DNA of 64,000 bases, from contig JAAWHU010000005.1 of assembly GCA_022796015.1 (NCBI GenBank), positions 1 through 64,000 on the forward strand, read 5' to 3'. The translations under genes and the position numbers were made by a program. Source of the DNA: Hungatella sp. GTDB taxonomy: Bacteria > Bacillota > Clostridia > Lachnospirales > Lachnospiraceae. Below the pieces are notes generated by a model, which saw only the letters and a program-made list of their open reading frames with translations, was not told the DNA's origin and did no database searches. The first letter of the stretch is position 1; each line of letters opens with the position of its first letter. Shown here one piece after another: positions 54,633 to 62,510 of the stretch.

Positions 54633-55243
54633 CTGAAAATTGTAGAATTTTAGAAAATAAAAAAGCCTCCAAGACGGAGCTGAGAAAGGCCATGATAAAA
54701 AGGAGAGAGGAGTGCTCCGTGGAATATTGTAAAAGGTCTGATCAGGCCATTGTGGAGCGGCTTCTGGAGCTGGAGGCCTATAAAAAGGCCAGGACCATAT
54801 TTACCTACGTGAGCAGAGGGAAAGAGACAGACACATGGCTTTTGTTGAACCATATCCTGAGAGATCAAAAAAGGGCGGCAGTGCCCCGGTGCATCTTAAG
54901 CAGCCGGGGTGAGAAGGGAATCATGAAAGCATATGAGCTGAAGGCCTTAGAGGAGCTGGAGCCCGGGGCCTTTGGGATTATGGAGCCCAAGGGAGGATGC
55001 AGGGAGGTGGGGCCGGAGGAGCTCAGCCTTGCGGTGATTCCCTGCGTGGCCTGCAGCGAGTCCGGGGTGCGATTAGGGTGGGGCGGCGGCTACTATGACA
55101 GATACCTGGCCCTGACCCCGGCCTTAAGGGTGGTACTGTGCCGGGAGCACATGATCTGCGAAGGGATTCCAGAGGAGGCCCACGACTGCAGGGCAGACTA
55201 TGTGGTTACGGAGAAACGGGTTTTGATTCTTTCAGAACCATGA
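54626..55243 (+). CDS. 5-formyltetrahydrofolate cyclo-ligase
   Basis: 205 residues from ATG 54626, seven bases after AGGAG. It converts 5-formyl-THF to 5,10-methenyl-THF with ATP. The family hallmark RLGWGGGYYDRYL lies near residue 149. N-terminal KTELRKAMIKRR and FTYVSRGKETDTWLL also match the family. Length is normal (about 180-205). Its promoter faces the tRNA-Trp promoter across a shared 55-base region. It is a single gene. Confidence 0.93.
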   Translation: MSTENCRILENKKASKTELRKAMIKRREECSVEYCKRSDQAIVERLLELEAYKKARTIFTYVSRGKETDTWLLLNHILRDQKRAAVPRCILSSRGEKGIMKAYELKALEELEPGAFGIMEPKGGCREVGPEELSLAVIPCVACSESGVRLGWGGGYYDRYLALTPALRVVLCREHMICEGIPEEAHDCRADYVVTEKRVLILSEP

Positions 55244-55282
55244 GAAAAAAGCAGAATTTTTACCAAAAATGATGAATTATAT

Positions 55283-55311
55283 TTGCCTCAAACAGGAAAA
55301 ACAGGTATAAT
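55283..55311 (+). promoter_or_regulatory. Upstream promoter (P1) of the HPr-like gene
   Basis: TTGCCT, 17 bases, TATAAT. The region 55244-55522 is A/T-rich and has no ORF. Confidence 0.5.
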
Positions 55312-55438
55312 AGAAAGCACAATTCCAAATAAATCGAAGAAATATAAGCGCTTTTTTGCATAAAGAAACATAGATTTAAAAAAGGGAAAATGCCGATTTG
55401 CACAAGGAAAACCCTGGTTTTTTCCACAAATTACAAAT

Positions 55439-55467
55439 TTGACAACTTATTGGAAACATGTTATAAC
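55439..55467 (+). promoter_or_regulatory. Proximal promoter (P2) of the HPr-like gene
   Basis: TTGACA, 17 bases, TATAAC, about 55 bases before the ATG. Confidence 0.65.
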
Positions 55468-55522
55468 TCTGACAACAGCAGAATTGGCTGCTGGGCGTCA
55501 TAACAATAAGGAGTTGAAAATT

Positions 55523-55765
55523 ATGAAACAGAAAAGAATATTTTTATCAACAATCGAAGATGCAAAAGAGTTCGTAGCTGCAGCCTCCAAGTGTGATTTT
55601 GACATTGATATATTCTATAACCGCATTATTATTGACGCAAAATCCATTTTGGGAGTATTGAGCCTGGACCTGACCCGTGTTCTGACTGTGGAATATGCAG
55701 GAGAAAACGAAGAGTTTGAGGCATTATTGGAAAAGAAATCTGCAGGTAAGCGCACTGCTGCATAG
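55523..55765 (+). CDS. HPr-like protein lacking the phosphorylatable histidine
   Basis: 80 residues, the size of HPr. AAGGAG lies about 9 bases before ATG 55523. The second half matches HPr: FYNRIIIDAKSILGVLSLDL corresponds to the Ser-46 region (KSIMGVMSL in B. subtilis HPr). The first half departs: the GIHARPA loop with His-15 is absent, and there is no histidine in the protein. It therefore cannot pass phosphate in the PTS but could still be phosphorylated on serine, as Crh in Bacillus is. A regulatory role is possible. It has two promoters and its own terminator. Confidence 0.75.
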   Translation: MKQKRIFLSTIEDAKEFVAAASKCDFDIDIFYNRIIIDAKSILGVLSLDLTRVLTVEYAGENEEFEALLEKKSAGKRTAA

Positions 55766-55784
55766 ATGAAGGATGGTATCGGAA

Positions 55785-55826
55785 AGAGAGGAATTGTGGA
55801 TATGGAATCCGCAGTTCCTCTTTTTC
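55785..55826 (+). terminator. Intrinsic terminator after the HPr-like gene
   Basis: AGAGGAA-T-TGTGGAT pairs with ATCCGCA-G-TTCCTCT and ends in five T. Confidence 0.85.
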
Positions 55827-55858
55827 TGTTATTAGGATTCTAGGTGAAGGGGGCCTTT

Positions 55859-58231
55859 ATGGAGACAACACAGACCGAGACCATAAAAATATCTGTCCGC
55901 AATCTGGTGGAATTTGTCCTGCGAAGCGGGGATCTGGACAACCGGCGCACTGCAGGAGCCCAGAAAAACGCCATGGAGGCTGGGAGCCGGATTCACCGGA
56001 AGATCCAAAAATCCATGGGGGCCTCCTATGAGGCGGAGGTGACCTTAAAGCACCTGGTGGACGAAGGCGAGTTTAAAATTGCCGTTGAGGGGCGGGCCGA
56101 TGGGATTATCACCGGGCCCGGCGGCATTACCATCGATGAGATTAAAGGAGTCTATATGGATATAGGCCGGCTGGAGGCTCCTCTTGAGCTTCATCTGGCT
56201 CAGGTTAAGTGCTATGGATATATCTATAGCTATGATCACCATCTGGAAAGTATTACCCTGCAGGTCACTTACTGCAGCTTAGAGACAGAGGAGATACGAA
56301 GGTTCCAGGCAGACTGTTCCTTTGAGGAGCTTGAGGCGTGGTTCGACGGCCTCATTCATGAGTACATCAAATGGGCCAGATATCTGTATCAGCACAGGCA
56401 GCGCAGAGATCAGTCCTTAAAGGAGCTGGACTTTCCGTATCCCTACAGGGAGGGACAGAAGGAGCTGGCCGTATCGGTTTACCGCTGTGTGGCCCGCAGA
56501 AGGAATCTTTTCATCCAGGCTCCCACAGGGGTGGGGAAAACTTTGTCCACCGTCTATCCCGGTTTGAAGGCCATGGGGGAGGGACACCTTGAGAAAATTT
56601 TTTACCTGACAGCCAAGACCATTACCCGCAGCGTGGCGGAGGAGACCTTTGCCATCCTGAGGGAAAGAGGAATGTATCTGAGGACCGTGACCATCACGGC
56701 TAAGGAGAAGCTTTGTTTTTTGGACTCCCCCCAGTGCAATCCTGATGCCTGTGCCTATGCAAGGGGGCATTTTGACCGGGTCAACGATGGGGTGTATGAG
56801 ATAATCCACAGAGAATTCGGGATTACCCGGGAGATTGTGCTTAAATATGCAGAGGAATACCAGGTATGTCCCTTTGAATTCTGCCTGGATATCAGCAACT
56901 GGGTGGATGGGATTATCTGCGACTACAACTATGTCTTTGATCCCAATGCCAGGCTGCGGCGGTATTTTTCCGATGGGATGGCGGGGGAATACCTGTTTCT
57001 TGTGGATGAGGCCCACAATCTGGTGGCGCGGGGAAGGGAAATGTACAGCGCCGCCCTGGTGAAGGAGGATGTGCTGACAACAAAAAAAATTCTGAAAGGA
57101 AGAGCGCCTAAGGTTACAAGGCTTCTGGACAGGTGCAACAGACAGCTTCTGGAGATGAAAAGGGAAAGTGAGGATTATGTGATTCATGAGAGCATCAACC
57201 ATCTGGCGGCCACAGCCATGTCCCTTTTGGGGGAGATGGAGACCTTTATGGAGGACTATAAGGAATTTGAGGATCGCGACCTGGTGCTGAATTTCTACTT
57301 TCAGCTGAGAGATTTTATGAATACCTTTGAGGGAATGGACGAGGCCTACCGAATCTACTCCCAGACGGAGCCGGATGGACGTTTTGCAGTAAGGCTGTTC
57401 TGCATGAATCCCGCATCCCACTTAAAGGAATGTCTGGACAAGGGGAGAACCGCAGTGTTCTTCTCTGCCACCCTCCTTCCCGTACTTTACTATAAGGAGC
57501 TGTTAAGCGGGAATCTGGAAGACTATGCGGTGTATGCCCACTCTCCCTTTCCTGCTTCCAACCGGCTTTTGGCAGTGGCAGGAGATGTGAGCAGCCGCTA
57601 TACAAGGAGAAACCGAAGAGAGTTTGACAAGGTTATCAGGTATATTTTCCAGGTGGCGGCACAGAGGCAGGGGAACTATATGGTGTTCTTTCCATCGTAT
57701 CAATATATGAACGGGGTTTTTGAACTGTGGGAGGAAAAGAAGATGTCCCAGGAGCATCCAAAGCTCCGTATTATTACCCAGAGCAGCCATATGAACGAGC
57801 AGGAAAAGGAAGAATTCCTGGAGGCTTTTGAGAAGGAGCGGCAGGATACCCTGGTGGCTTTCTGCGTCATGGGCGGTATTTTTTCAGAAGGGATTGATCT
57901 AAAGGAGGAACGGCTTATCGGCGTCATGGTGGTGGGCACAGGCCTGCCTATGGTGTGTACGGAACAAGAGATCCTGAAGGGATACTTTGACCAAAAGAAC
58001 AGCAGCGGCTTTGATTATGCCTATCAGTATCCGGGGATGAATAAAGTGATGCAGGCGGCGGGAAGGGTCATCAGAACCATGGAGGACAAGGGAGTGATTC
58101 TTCTTATGGACGACAGGTTCTTAAGGGAGGAGTATCAGAGCCTCTTTCCAAGGGAGTGGTATCCTTACAAAGTGGTAAATCAGCACAACGTGGGGAATAC
58201 AGTGAAGGAATTCTGGGACTCTGTACATTAG
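55859..58231 (+). CDS. PD-(D/E)XK nuclease fused to XPD/DinG-like helicase
   Basis: 790 residues from ATG 55859 behind GAAGGGGG. The N-terminal 180 residues look like a PD-(D/E)XK nuclease: AGSRIHRKIQ, then VEGRADGIITGPGG and IDEIKG (acidic residue plus Glu-x-Lys), as in Cas4/RecB-type domains. The helicase begins with Walker A APTGVGKTLSTVYP near 224 and has Walker B VDEAHNLV near 382. Between them four cysteines (KLCFLDSPQC, PDACAYA, YQVCPFEFC) fit the Fe-S cluster of XPD helicases. Motif VI is GRVIRTMEDKG near 740. The protein probably unwinds and cuts DNA during repair. It ends 22 bases from the convergent LysR gene. Confidence 0.88.
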   Translation: METTQTETIKISVRNLVEFVLRSGDLDNRRTAGAQKNAMEAGSRIHRKIQKSMGASYEAEVTLKHLVDEGEFKIAVEGRADGIITGPGGITIDEIKGVYMDIGRLEAPLELHLAQVKCYGYIYSYDHHLESITLQVTYCSLETEEIRRFQADCSFEELEAWFDGLIHEYIKWARYLYQHRQRRDQSLKELDFPYPYREGQKELAVSVYRCVARRRNLFIQAPTGVGKTLSTVYPGLKAMGEGHLEKIFYLTAKTITRSVAEETFAILRERGMYLRTVTITAKEKLCFLDSPQCNPDACAYARGHFDRVNDGVYEIIHREFGITREIVLKYAEEYQVCPFEFCLDISNWVDGIICDYNYVFDPNARLRRYFSDGMAGEYLFLVDEAHNLVARGREMYSAALVKEDVLTTKKILKGRAPKVTRLLDRCNRQLLEMKRESEDYVIHESINHLAATAMSLLGEMETFMEDYKEFEDRDLVLNFYFQLRDFMNTFEGMDEAYRIYSQTEPDGRFAVRLFCMNPASHLKECLDKGRTAVFFSATLLPVLYYKELLSGNLEDYAVYAHSPFPASNRLLAVAGDVSSRYTRRNRREFDKVIRYIFQVAAQRQGNYMVFFPSYQYMNGVFELWEEKKMSQEHPKLRIITQSSHMNEQEKEEFLEAFEKERQDTLVAFCVMGGIFSEGIDLKEERLIGVMVVGTGLPMVCTEQEILKGYFDQKNSSGFDYAYQYPGMNKVMQAAGRVIRTMEDKGVILLMDDRFLREEYQSLFPREWYPYKVVNQHNVGNTVKEFWDSVH

Positions 58232-58253
58232 TGCGGAGGCAGTACCTGCTTTG

Positions 58254-59129
58254 TCACAGAAGCTCCATAAACTGCCCGGCGGCCTGGGAGAGCGGCAGGT
58301 TCTCGTTGTATACCGCCACCATATGGCGGGAAGGGAGCTCCTCCTTTAATGTGAGCACAAAAAGATTGTGGTCATGGGCGGGAATACAGAAATCCGGGAC
58401 AAAGGCAATGCCCAGTCCGATGCGGGCCAGGTCAATAAGCAGGTCATTGCTGCTCAGTTCAATTTCGGGAACCAAGTCTAAGCGGGCGCGGCGAAACATG
58501 GAATGAAGAAATTCGCTGGTAGTACTCTGGCGGTCCAGCATGAGGATGGGATAGGCCTGAAGCTGGTTTAAAGTCAGGATCCGGTCCTGGAGAGGGAAAA
58601 ATTCCTTGCTGGCCACAAATACGTCATGGAATTCATTGATGACCCGGGGAGTGTACGTGCTGGCCAAGGCAGAATTGGGGTAGTTGATGACAACAAAATC
58701 TACCTGCCCCTGTTCTAAAAGATCCACACATCGTATGGAGGTCTGATTGGTGACTTTGATGTGGACATGGGGATGCTCCCTGTGAAAACGGCTTAGGTAG
58801 GGAACCAGATAGTAGCGGCAGATGGTGTCGCTGGCTCCGATGCGGAGCTGGCCGCCGCCTAAGGTGTTGGCCTCCAAAAGCTGATTTTCCCCCTGGCGGA
58901 TTAAGTTCATGGCAGGTTCAATGTGCCGGAACAGGATCTCCCCCTCAGGAGTTAAATGAACCTTTTTGGTGCTGCGGACAAACAGCTGCTGGTTCAGTTT
59001 TTTTTCCAGGATTTTTACAGACTGGCTCACGGCCGACTGGGAGATGTAAAGGTGTCTGGAGGCTTCGGAAAAACTTAAAGTTGCAGCCACATAGTAAAAG
59101 ACTTTGTACAATTCATAGTTAATATCCAT
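58254..59129 (-). CDS. LysR-family transcriptional regulator
   Basis: 291 residues. The winged helix is LSFSEASRHLYISQSAVSQS with LEKKLNQQLFVRSTKKVHLT. The effector domain (LRIGASDTICRYYLVPYLSR) is of the CysL/CbbR kind. ATG 59129 follows AGGAGGC. No obvious target lies beside it apart from the divergent 113-residue protein gene, and a perfect palindrome lies between the two. It may control that gene or its own. Confidence 0.9.
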   Translation of the reverse strand: MDINYELYKVFYYVAATLSFSEASRHLYISQSAVSQSVKILEKKLNQQLFVRSTKKVHLTPEGEILFRHIEPAMNLIRQGENQLLEANTLGGGQLRIGASDTICRYYLVPYLSRFHREHPHVHIKVTNQTSIRCVDLLEQGQVDFVVINYPNSALASTYTPRVINEFHDVFVASKEFFPLQDRILTLNQLQAYPILMLDRQSTTSEFLHSMFRRARLDLVPEIELSSNDLLIDLARIGLGIAFVPDFCIPAHDHNLFVLTLKEELPSRHMVAVYNENLPLSQAAGQFMELL

Positions 59130-59170
59130 GGAAGCCTCCTTTTTTGACCGGAATCAGATTGATGATGCTG

Positions 59171-59193
59171 TGTTCACAGGTACCCTGTGAACA
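59171..59193. promoter_or_regulatory. Perfect 10-3-10 palindrome, candidate LysR operator
   Basis: TGTTCACAGG-TAC-CCTGTGAACA lies between the divergent LysR and 113-residue protein genes, 41 bases from the LysR start. Confidence 0.55.
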
Positions 59194-59236
59194 GTAATTT
59201 TATGGTACCACAGATTGGGGAATTTGGAAAGAAGTC

Positions 59237-59265
59237 TTGACGCTGGTTTCCGTATATTCTATAAT
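59237..59265 (+). promoter_or_regulatory. Promoter of the 113-residue protein gene
   Basis: TTGACG, 17 bases, TATAAT, about 35 bases before the ATG. Confidence 0.65.
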
Positions 59266-59300
59266 AACCGTAACAAAGTGTAAGGGGGATATAGAGAGCC

Positions 59301-59642
59301 ATGGACGGTTATTCTTACAGCAGAGAAATTAACCGGAATAAGGTTACATTCTGCGAATTCGATATGGAAAGCATCCGAAAGATGTTTACAAAGATTTTTG
59401 AGACTTATGATCCGAAAGTGAAAAAAGAGGTATTTGATTCGTTCTGCGAGGACTTTTATGAGCTGGCCAAGGAGATTCCCGCATCCAACGAGAGAATCTG
59501 GCGCATGATTATAACGGATATGCTGTTCAGCTATGACGACAAGGGATACCTGGAGGCGTCGGCGTCAGACAACGGGATCAAGAGAAAGCAGTTTGCCATC
59601 ATAGCAAGTGTTGTTATGAACAGGCTGCGGGCTGGGAATTAG
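59301..59642 (+). CDS. Hypothetical helical protein
   Basis: 113 residues. I do not recognise the family. The sequence is mostly helical and charged: MDGYSYSREINRNKVTFCEF, then DPKVKKEVFDSFCEDFYELA and IIASVVMNRLRA. It contains two cysteines (18 and 49) and no signal or membrane segment. A purine-rich AAGGGGGATATAGAGAG precedes the ATG, and a near-consensus promoter is upstream. Its gene lies between a LysR regulator and the ATP-grasp cluster but is separated from the latter by a strong terminator. Confidence 0.6.
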   Translation: MDGYSYSREINRNKVTFCEFDMESIRKMFTKIFETYDPKVKKEVFDSFCEDFYELAKEIPASNERIWRMIITDMLFSYDDKGYLEASASDNGIKRKQFAIIASVVMNRLRAGN

Positions 59643-59646
59643 TTTG

Positions 59647-59675
59647 TTGACAAACCGGATCATATAAGATATATT
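59647..59675 (+). promoter_or_regulatory. Promoter just before the terminator upstream of the ATP-grasp operon
   Basis: TTGACA, 17 bases, TATATT. Transcription would begin near 59682 and immediately meet the terminator at 59686-59719, so read-through or attenuation would be needed to reach the operon. Confidence 0.45.
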
Positions 59676-59685
59676 GGTATCAGGT

Positions 59686-59719
59686 AAAGGCGCTCAAGTG
59701 TATTTTGGGCGCCTTTTTT
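59686..59719 (+). terminator. Intrinsic terminator / possible attenuator before the ATP-grasp operon
   Basis: AAAGGCGCTCAA pairs with TTGGGCGCCTTT (one G-U pair), with a 7-base loop and six T in all. It ends 38 bases before the ATP-grasp start. Confidence 0.85.
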
Positions 59720-59757
59720 CACAATGGGTATTGCTTAGGGAGAAAGGATGGGGGAGT

Positions 59758-61071
59758 ATGTTTGAGCTGGTAGACCACACGGAAAATATTAACAGGCTGC
59801 TTGCAAGATACGGGGTGAAGTTTGGGATTTATAAGAATCAGGAGTTTCATGAACAGCTGTTTCCTTTTGACCCTCTGCCCAGGATCATTGAGGCCGGGGA
59901 GTTTGATTTTTTAAATCGGGGGCTGTCCCAGAGAGTGAATGCCCTGAATTTGTTTTTGGCTGACATCTATCAGGAGAAAAGGATTGTGAAGGATGGGGTG
60001 ATTCCGGAGGATTTCGTCTACTCATCCAAGGGATACCTGCCCCAGTGCGAGGGGATTGTGCCTCCGGCATCTATCTACAGCCATATCTCGGGCATTGATC
60101 TGGTTCAGGGAAAGGACAAGAAATGGTACATTCTGGAGGATAATCTGCGGATTCCCTCAGGGGCTTCCTATCCTATGATCGCAAGGGAGTTGACAAGAAG
60201 GGCGGCGCCCGCTGCCTTTTCCCGAACCCATATTGTGGATAACCGCAACTATGCGTCCATGCTCAAGGAGACTTTGGACTATGTGAATACAGGCGGCATC
60301 AATGTGGTGCTGACGCCGGGGCGGTATAACGCCGCATTTTTTGAGCATTCTTATTTGGCGGAGCGGTCAGGGGCCGTGCTGGCTATGCCCCAGGATCTTT
60401 TGGTGGAGGATGGCAGGCTGTATTACCGGCAGTACGGAGGGAAAAACCTTCAGGTAGGAGCCGTGTACCGGCGTCTCTCCGATGAATATTTGGATCCGCT
60501 GTGCTTTTACCCTGAGTCCCTCATCGGCGTGCCGGGGATTATGGAGGTGTACCGGAAGGGCAACGTGGCCATTGTCAATGCGCCGGGCAACGGTGTGGCA
60601 GACGACAAGGGGATTTACTATTTTGTGCCCCATATGATAAAATATTACTTAGGCCAGGAGGCCATCCTTTCCAATGCGCCTACTTATCTGGCTTTTTACG
60701 AGAAGGACAGAACCTTTATGTTAGAGCACCTGGATCGTCTTGTGGTGAAGGATGTGTCGGAGGCAGGAGGTTACGGCGTGATATTCGGAAGTGACCTGAC
60801 CAAGGAGAAGCTTGGGGAGCTGGCCCGGGTGATCCGGTCGGAGCCCAGGCGGTTTATTGCCCAGGAGGTTATTGATTTTATTGATCTTGGAATTGTGGAG
60901 GGGGATCATGAAGTGCCGAGAAAGGCGGATCTGCGGGCCTTTGTGCTGTCGGGAAAGGACGTCAGGGTATGGCCCAGCGGTCTCACCAGGTTTTCCAGAA
61001 ACCCGGATTCTTTTGTGGTTAATTCATCTCAGGGAGGAGGATTTAAGGACACATGGGTATTATCTCAATAG
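59758..61071 (+). CDS. Circularly permuted type 2 ATP-grasp protein
   Basis: 437 residues from ATG 59758, with AAAGGATGGGGGAG upstream; the frame is open to 59674 but that lies over the terminator. Family landmarks are YILEDNLRIPSGASYPMIAR near residue 125, NAPGNGVADDKGIYYFVPHM near 280, and KDVSEAGGYGVIFGSDLTKE near 330. It matches the permuted ATP-grasp (DUF404/DUF407) family, whose partners are alpha-E and transglutaminase-like proteins. ATP-grasp enzymes make amide or peptide bonds through acyl phosphates; the substrate here is not known. The gene overlaps the alpha-E gene by 19 bases. Confidence 0.9.
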   Translation: MFELVDHTENINRLLARYGVKFGIYKNQEFHEQLFPFDPLPRIIEAGEFDFLNRGLSQRVNALNLFLADIYQEKRIVKDGVIPEDFVYSSKGYLPQCEGIVPPASIYSHISGIDLVQGKDKKWYILEDNLRIPSGASYPMIARELTRRAAPAAFSRTHIVDNRNYASMLKETLDYVNTGGINVVLTPGRYNAAFFEHSYLAERSGAVLAMPQDLLVEDGRLYYRQYGGKNLQVGAVYRRLSDEYLDPLCFYPESLIGVPGIMEVYRKGNVAIVNAPGNGVADDKGIYYFVPHMIKYYLGQEAILSNAPTYLAFYEKDRTFMLEHLDRLVVKDVSEAGGYGVIFGSDLTKEKLGELARVIRSEPRRFIAQEVIDFIDLGIVEGDHEVPRKADLRAFVLSGKDVRVWPSGLTRFSRNPDSFVVNSSQGGGFKDTWVLSQ

Positions 61072-61736
61072 AAAAAGCGGATCATCTGTTCTGGCTGGGG
61101 CGGTACGCCGAGAGGGTTCTCACTACCCTTACCACCTTTTTTGATTTTTATGACGAGATGATTGATGGGAACGAGGAGGCTTACAAGGTCTTCTGTGAGA
61201 AGATTGCGATTCCGGACATCTATGGAAGCAAAGAGAACTTTCAGCAGAGCTATCTGTTTGACAGACAGAATCCGGATTCTGTGGTCAGCAACATGGAGAG
61301 AGCCTTTGACAACGGAGTGGTCATAAGAGGGGAGCTTGGGACGTACCCCTTATCCTATATCCAGATGGCTCTGGACAGCCTTAAGGGGGAGGGAGGCAAT
61401 GCCGGGGCTCCGGTCTATGATCTCCAGCAGGTCATCGACTATCTCAATGCCTTCTGGGGCTGTATGGATGACCAGACGGAGGACGAACAGTGCCGCAACA
61501 TTATGAAATGCGGTAAATATGTGGAGCGTCTTGATCTGTACATGCGGCTGGGGTATCCTGCCGGGGCCGTGGAGAAGGAATTCAGCAAGCTTGTGAACCG
61601 GCTTCATAAGGCCGGGATTCCCTACCGGGTGGATCATGAGGCCAGGCTGGCCCAGATCATCCGCATGGGAGAAGGGTGGAGAGACCATGAGAACCAGGCC
61701 CTTCACGCTCTGTGGAATCTGTTTGAGGTGATGTGA
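61053..61736 (+). CDS. Alpha-E domain protein (DUF403)
   Basis: 227 residues, all helical. The start IISIEKADHLFWLGRYAERV is the family hallmark. Other conserved parts are DNGVVIRGELG and MKCGKYVERLDLYMRLGYPA. The alpha-E protein is thought to act with the permuted ATP-grasp protein; its biochemical role is not established. ATG 61053 lies inside the ATP-grasp gene, so the two are coupled. It is followed by the transglutaminase-like gene after one base. Confidence 0.9.
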   Translation: MGIISIEKADHLFWLGRYAERVLTTLTTFFDFYDEMIDGNEEAYKVFCEKIAIPDIYGSKENFQQSYLFDRQNPDSVVSNMERAFDNGVVIRGELGTYPLSYIQMALDSLKGEGGNAGAPVYDLQQVIDYLNAFWGCMDDQTEDEQCRNIMKCGKYVERLDLYMRLGYPAGAVEKEFSKLVNRLHKAGIPYRVDHEARLAQIIRMGEGWRDHENQALHALWNLFEVM

Positions 61737-61737
61737 T

Positions 61738-62508
61738 TTGAAGAAGCTGCGGTTTCGTTATGAGATGGAGCTTACATTTGATGCTTTGGTGGTGGAACAC
61801 CATTTTGTGTTCCGCTGCCTTCCTTTAGAAGACCATGGACAGAGGTGCTATGGTCTTCAATATGGGATTGAGCCTTCAGGGCCTGTTCATGAGACCACAG
61901 ATGGGTTCGGCAACAGGGCCTGTGTGGGAGAGGCCTTAGGGGCCCATGACAGCTTGAGAGTGTGGTCACAGGGCACTGTCTTTTCAGACAGATCCAGGGT
62001 GGTGAGGGAGAAGGTGCAGCCCCTGTTCCGATTTCCTTCGCCTTATACGGCTGCAGATGAAGCCCTGGTAAACTATCTTCAGGACTGCCGCAGATCATGG
62101 CAGGAGGCCGGAGATTTTCCCCTGTATCTTATGGACTGCCTGTACTGTGATTTCTCCTATGTGCCCGGAAGGACCAGCGTGGCCACCACGGCGGCCCAGG
62201 CATGGGAGGGGAGAGAAGGGGTCTGTCAGGATTATGCTCACATTTTTCTGTCTCTGTGCAGGCTGGCGGGATATCCGGCCCGGTATGTGGCCGGCATGAT
62301 GAAGGGGGAGGGAGCTACCCACGCATGGGCGGAGGTCTATGAGGATGGCGCCTGGACGGGCTTTGACCCCACCCACAACCGGCTGGTGGACGATGACTAT
62401 ATCAAGCTGTCCCATGGCCGGGACTTTGGGGATTGTACTGTTGACAAAGGCTGTTTTAAGGGGTTTGCCGCCCAGAAGCAGAATATATATGTAAAGGTTG
62501 ATGAATAG
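61738..62508 (+). CDS. Transglutaminase-like cysteine protein
   Basis: 256 residues from TTG 61738, five bases after a full GAGGTGAT site. The N-terminal 120 residues form the bacterial transglutaminase N-domain; the core follows. The catalytic triad is intact: Cys163 in GVCQDYAHIF, His195 in THAWAEVYED, Asp210 in FDPTHN. No signal peptide is present, so the protein is cytoplasmic. Such proteins act as peptidases or amide transferases. It completes the ATP-grasp/alpha-E/transglutaminase trio, a known conserved association whose product is not known. Confidence 0.9.
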   Translation: MKKLRFRYEMELTFDALVVEHHFVFRCLPLEDHGQRCYGLQYGIEPSGPVHETTDGFGNRACVGEALGAHDSLRVWSQGTVFSDRSRVVREKVQPLFRFPSPYTAADEALVNYLQDCRRSWQEAGDFPLYLMDCLYCDFSYVPGRTSVATTAAQAWEGREGVCQDYAHIFLSLCRLAGYPARYVAGMMKGEGATHAWAEVYEDGAWTGFDPTHNRLVDDDYIKLSHGRDFGDCTVDKGCFKGFAAQKQNIYVKVDE

Positions 62509-62510
62509 AT

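Noticed and set aside
56417..57421. 334-codon open frame on the minus strand opposite the helicase gene
   Set aside because: It lies wholly inside a strongly supported helicase frame with P-loop, Fe-S and DEAH motifs; the reverse frame has no domain signature or ribosome binding site.
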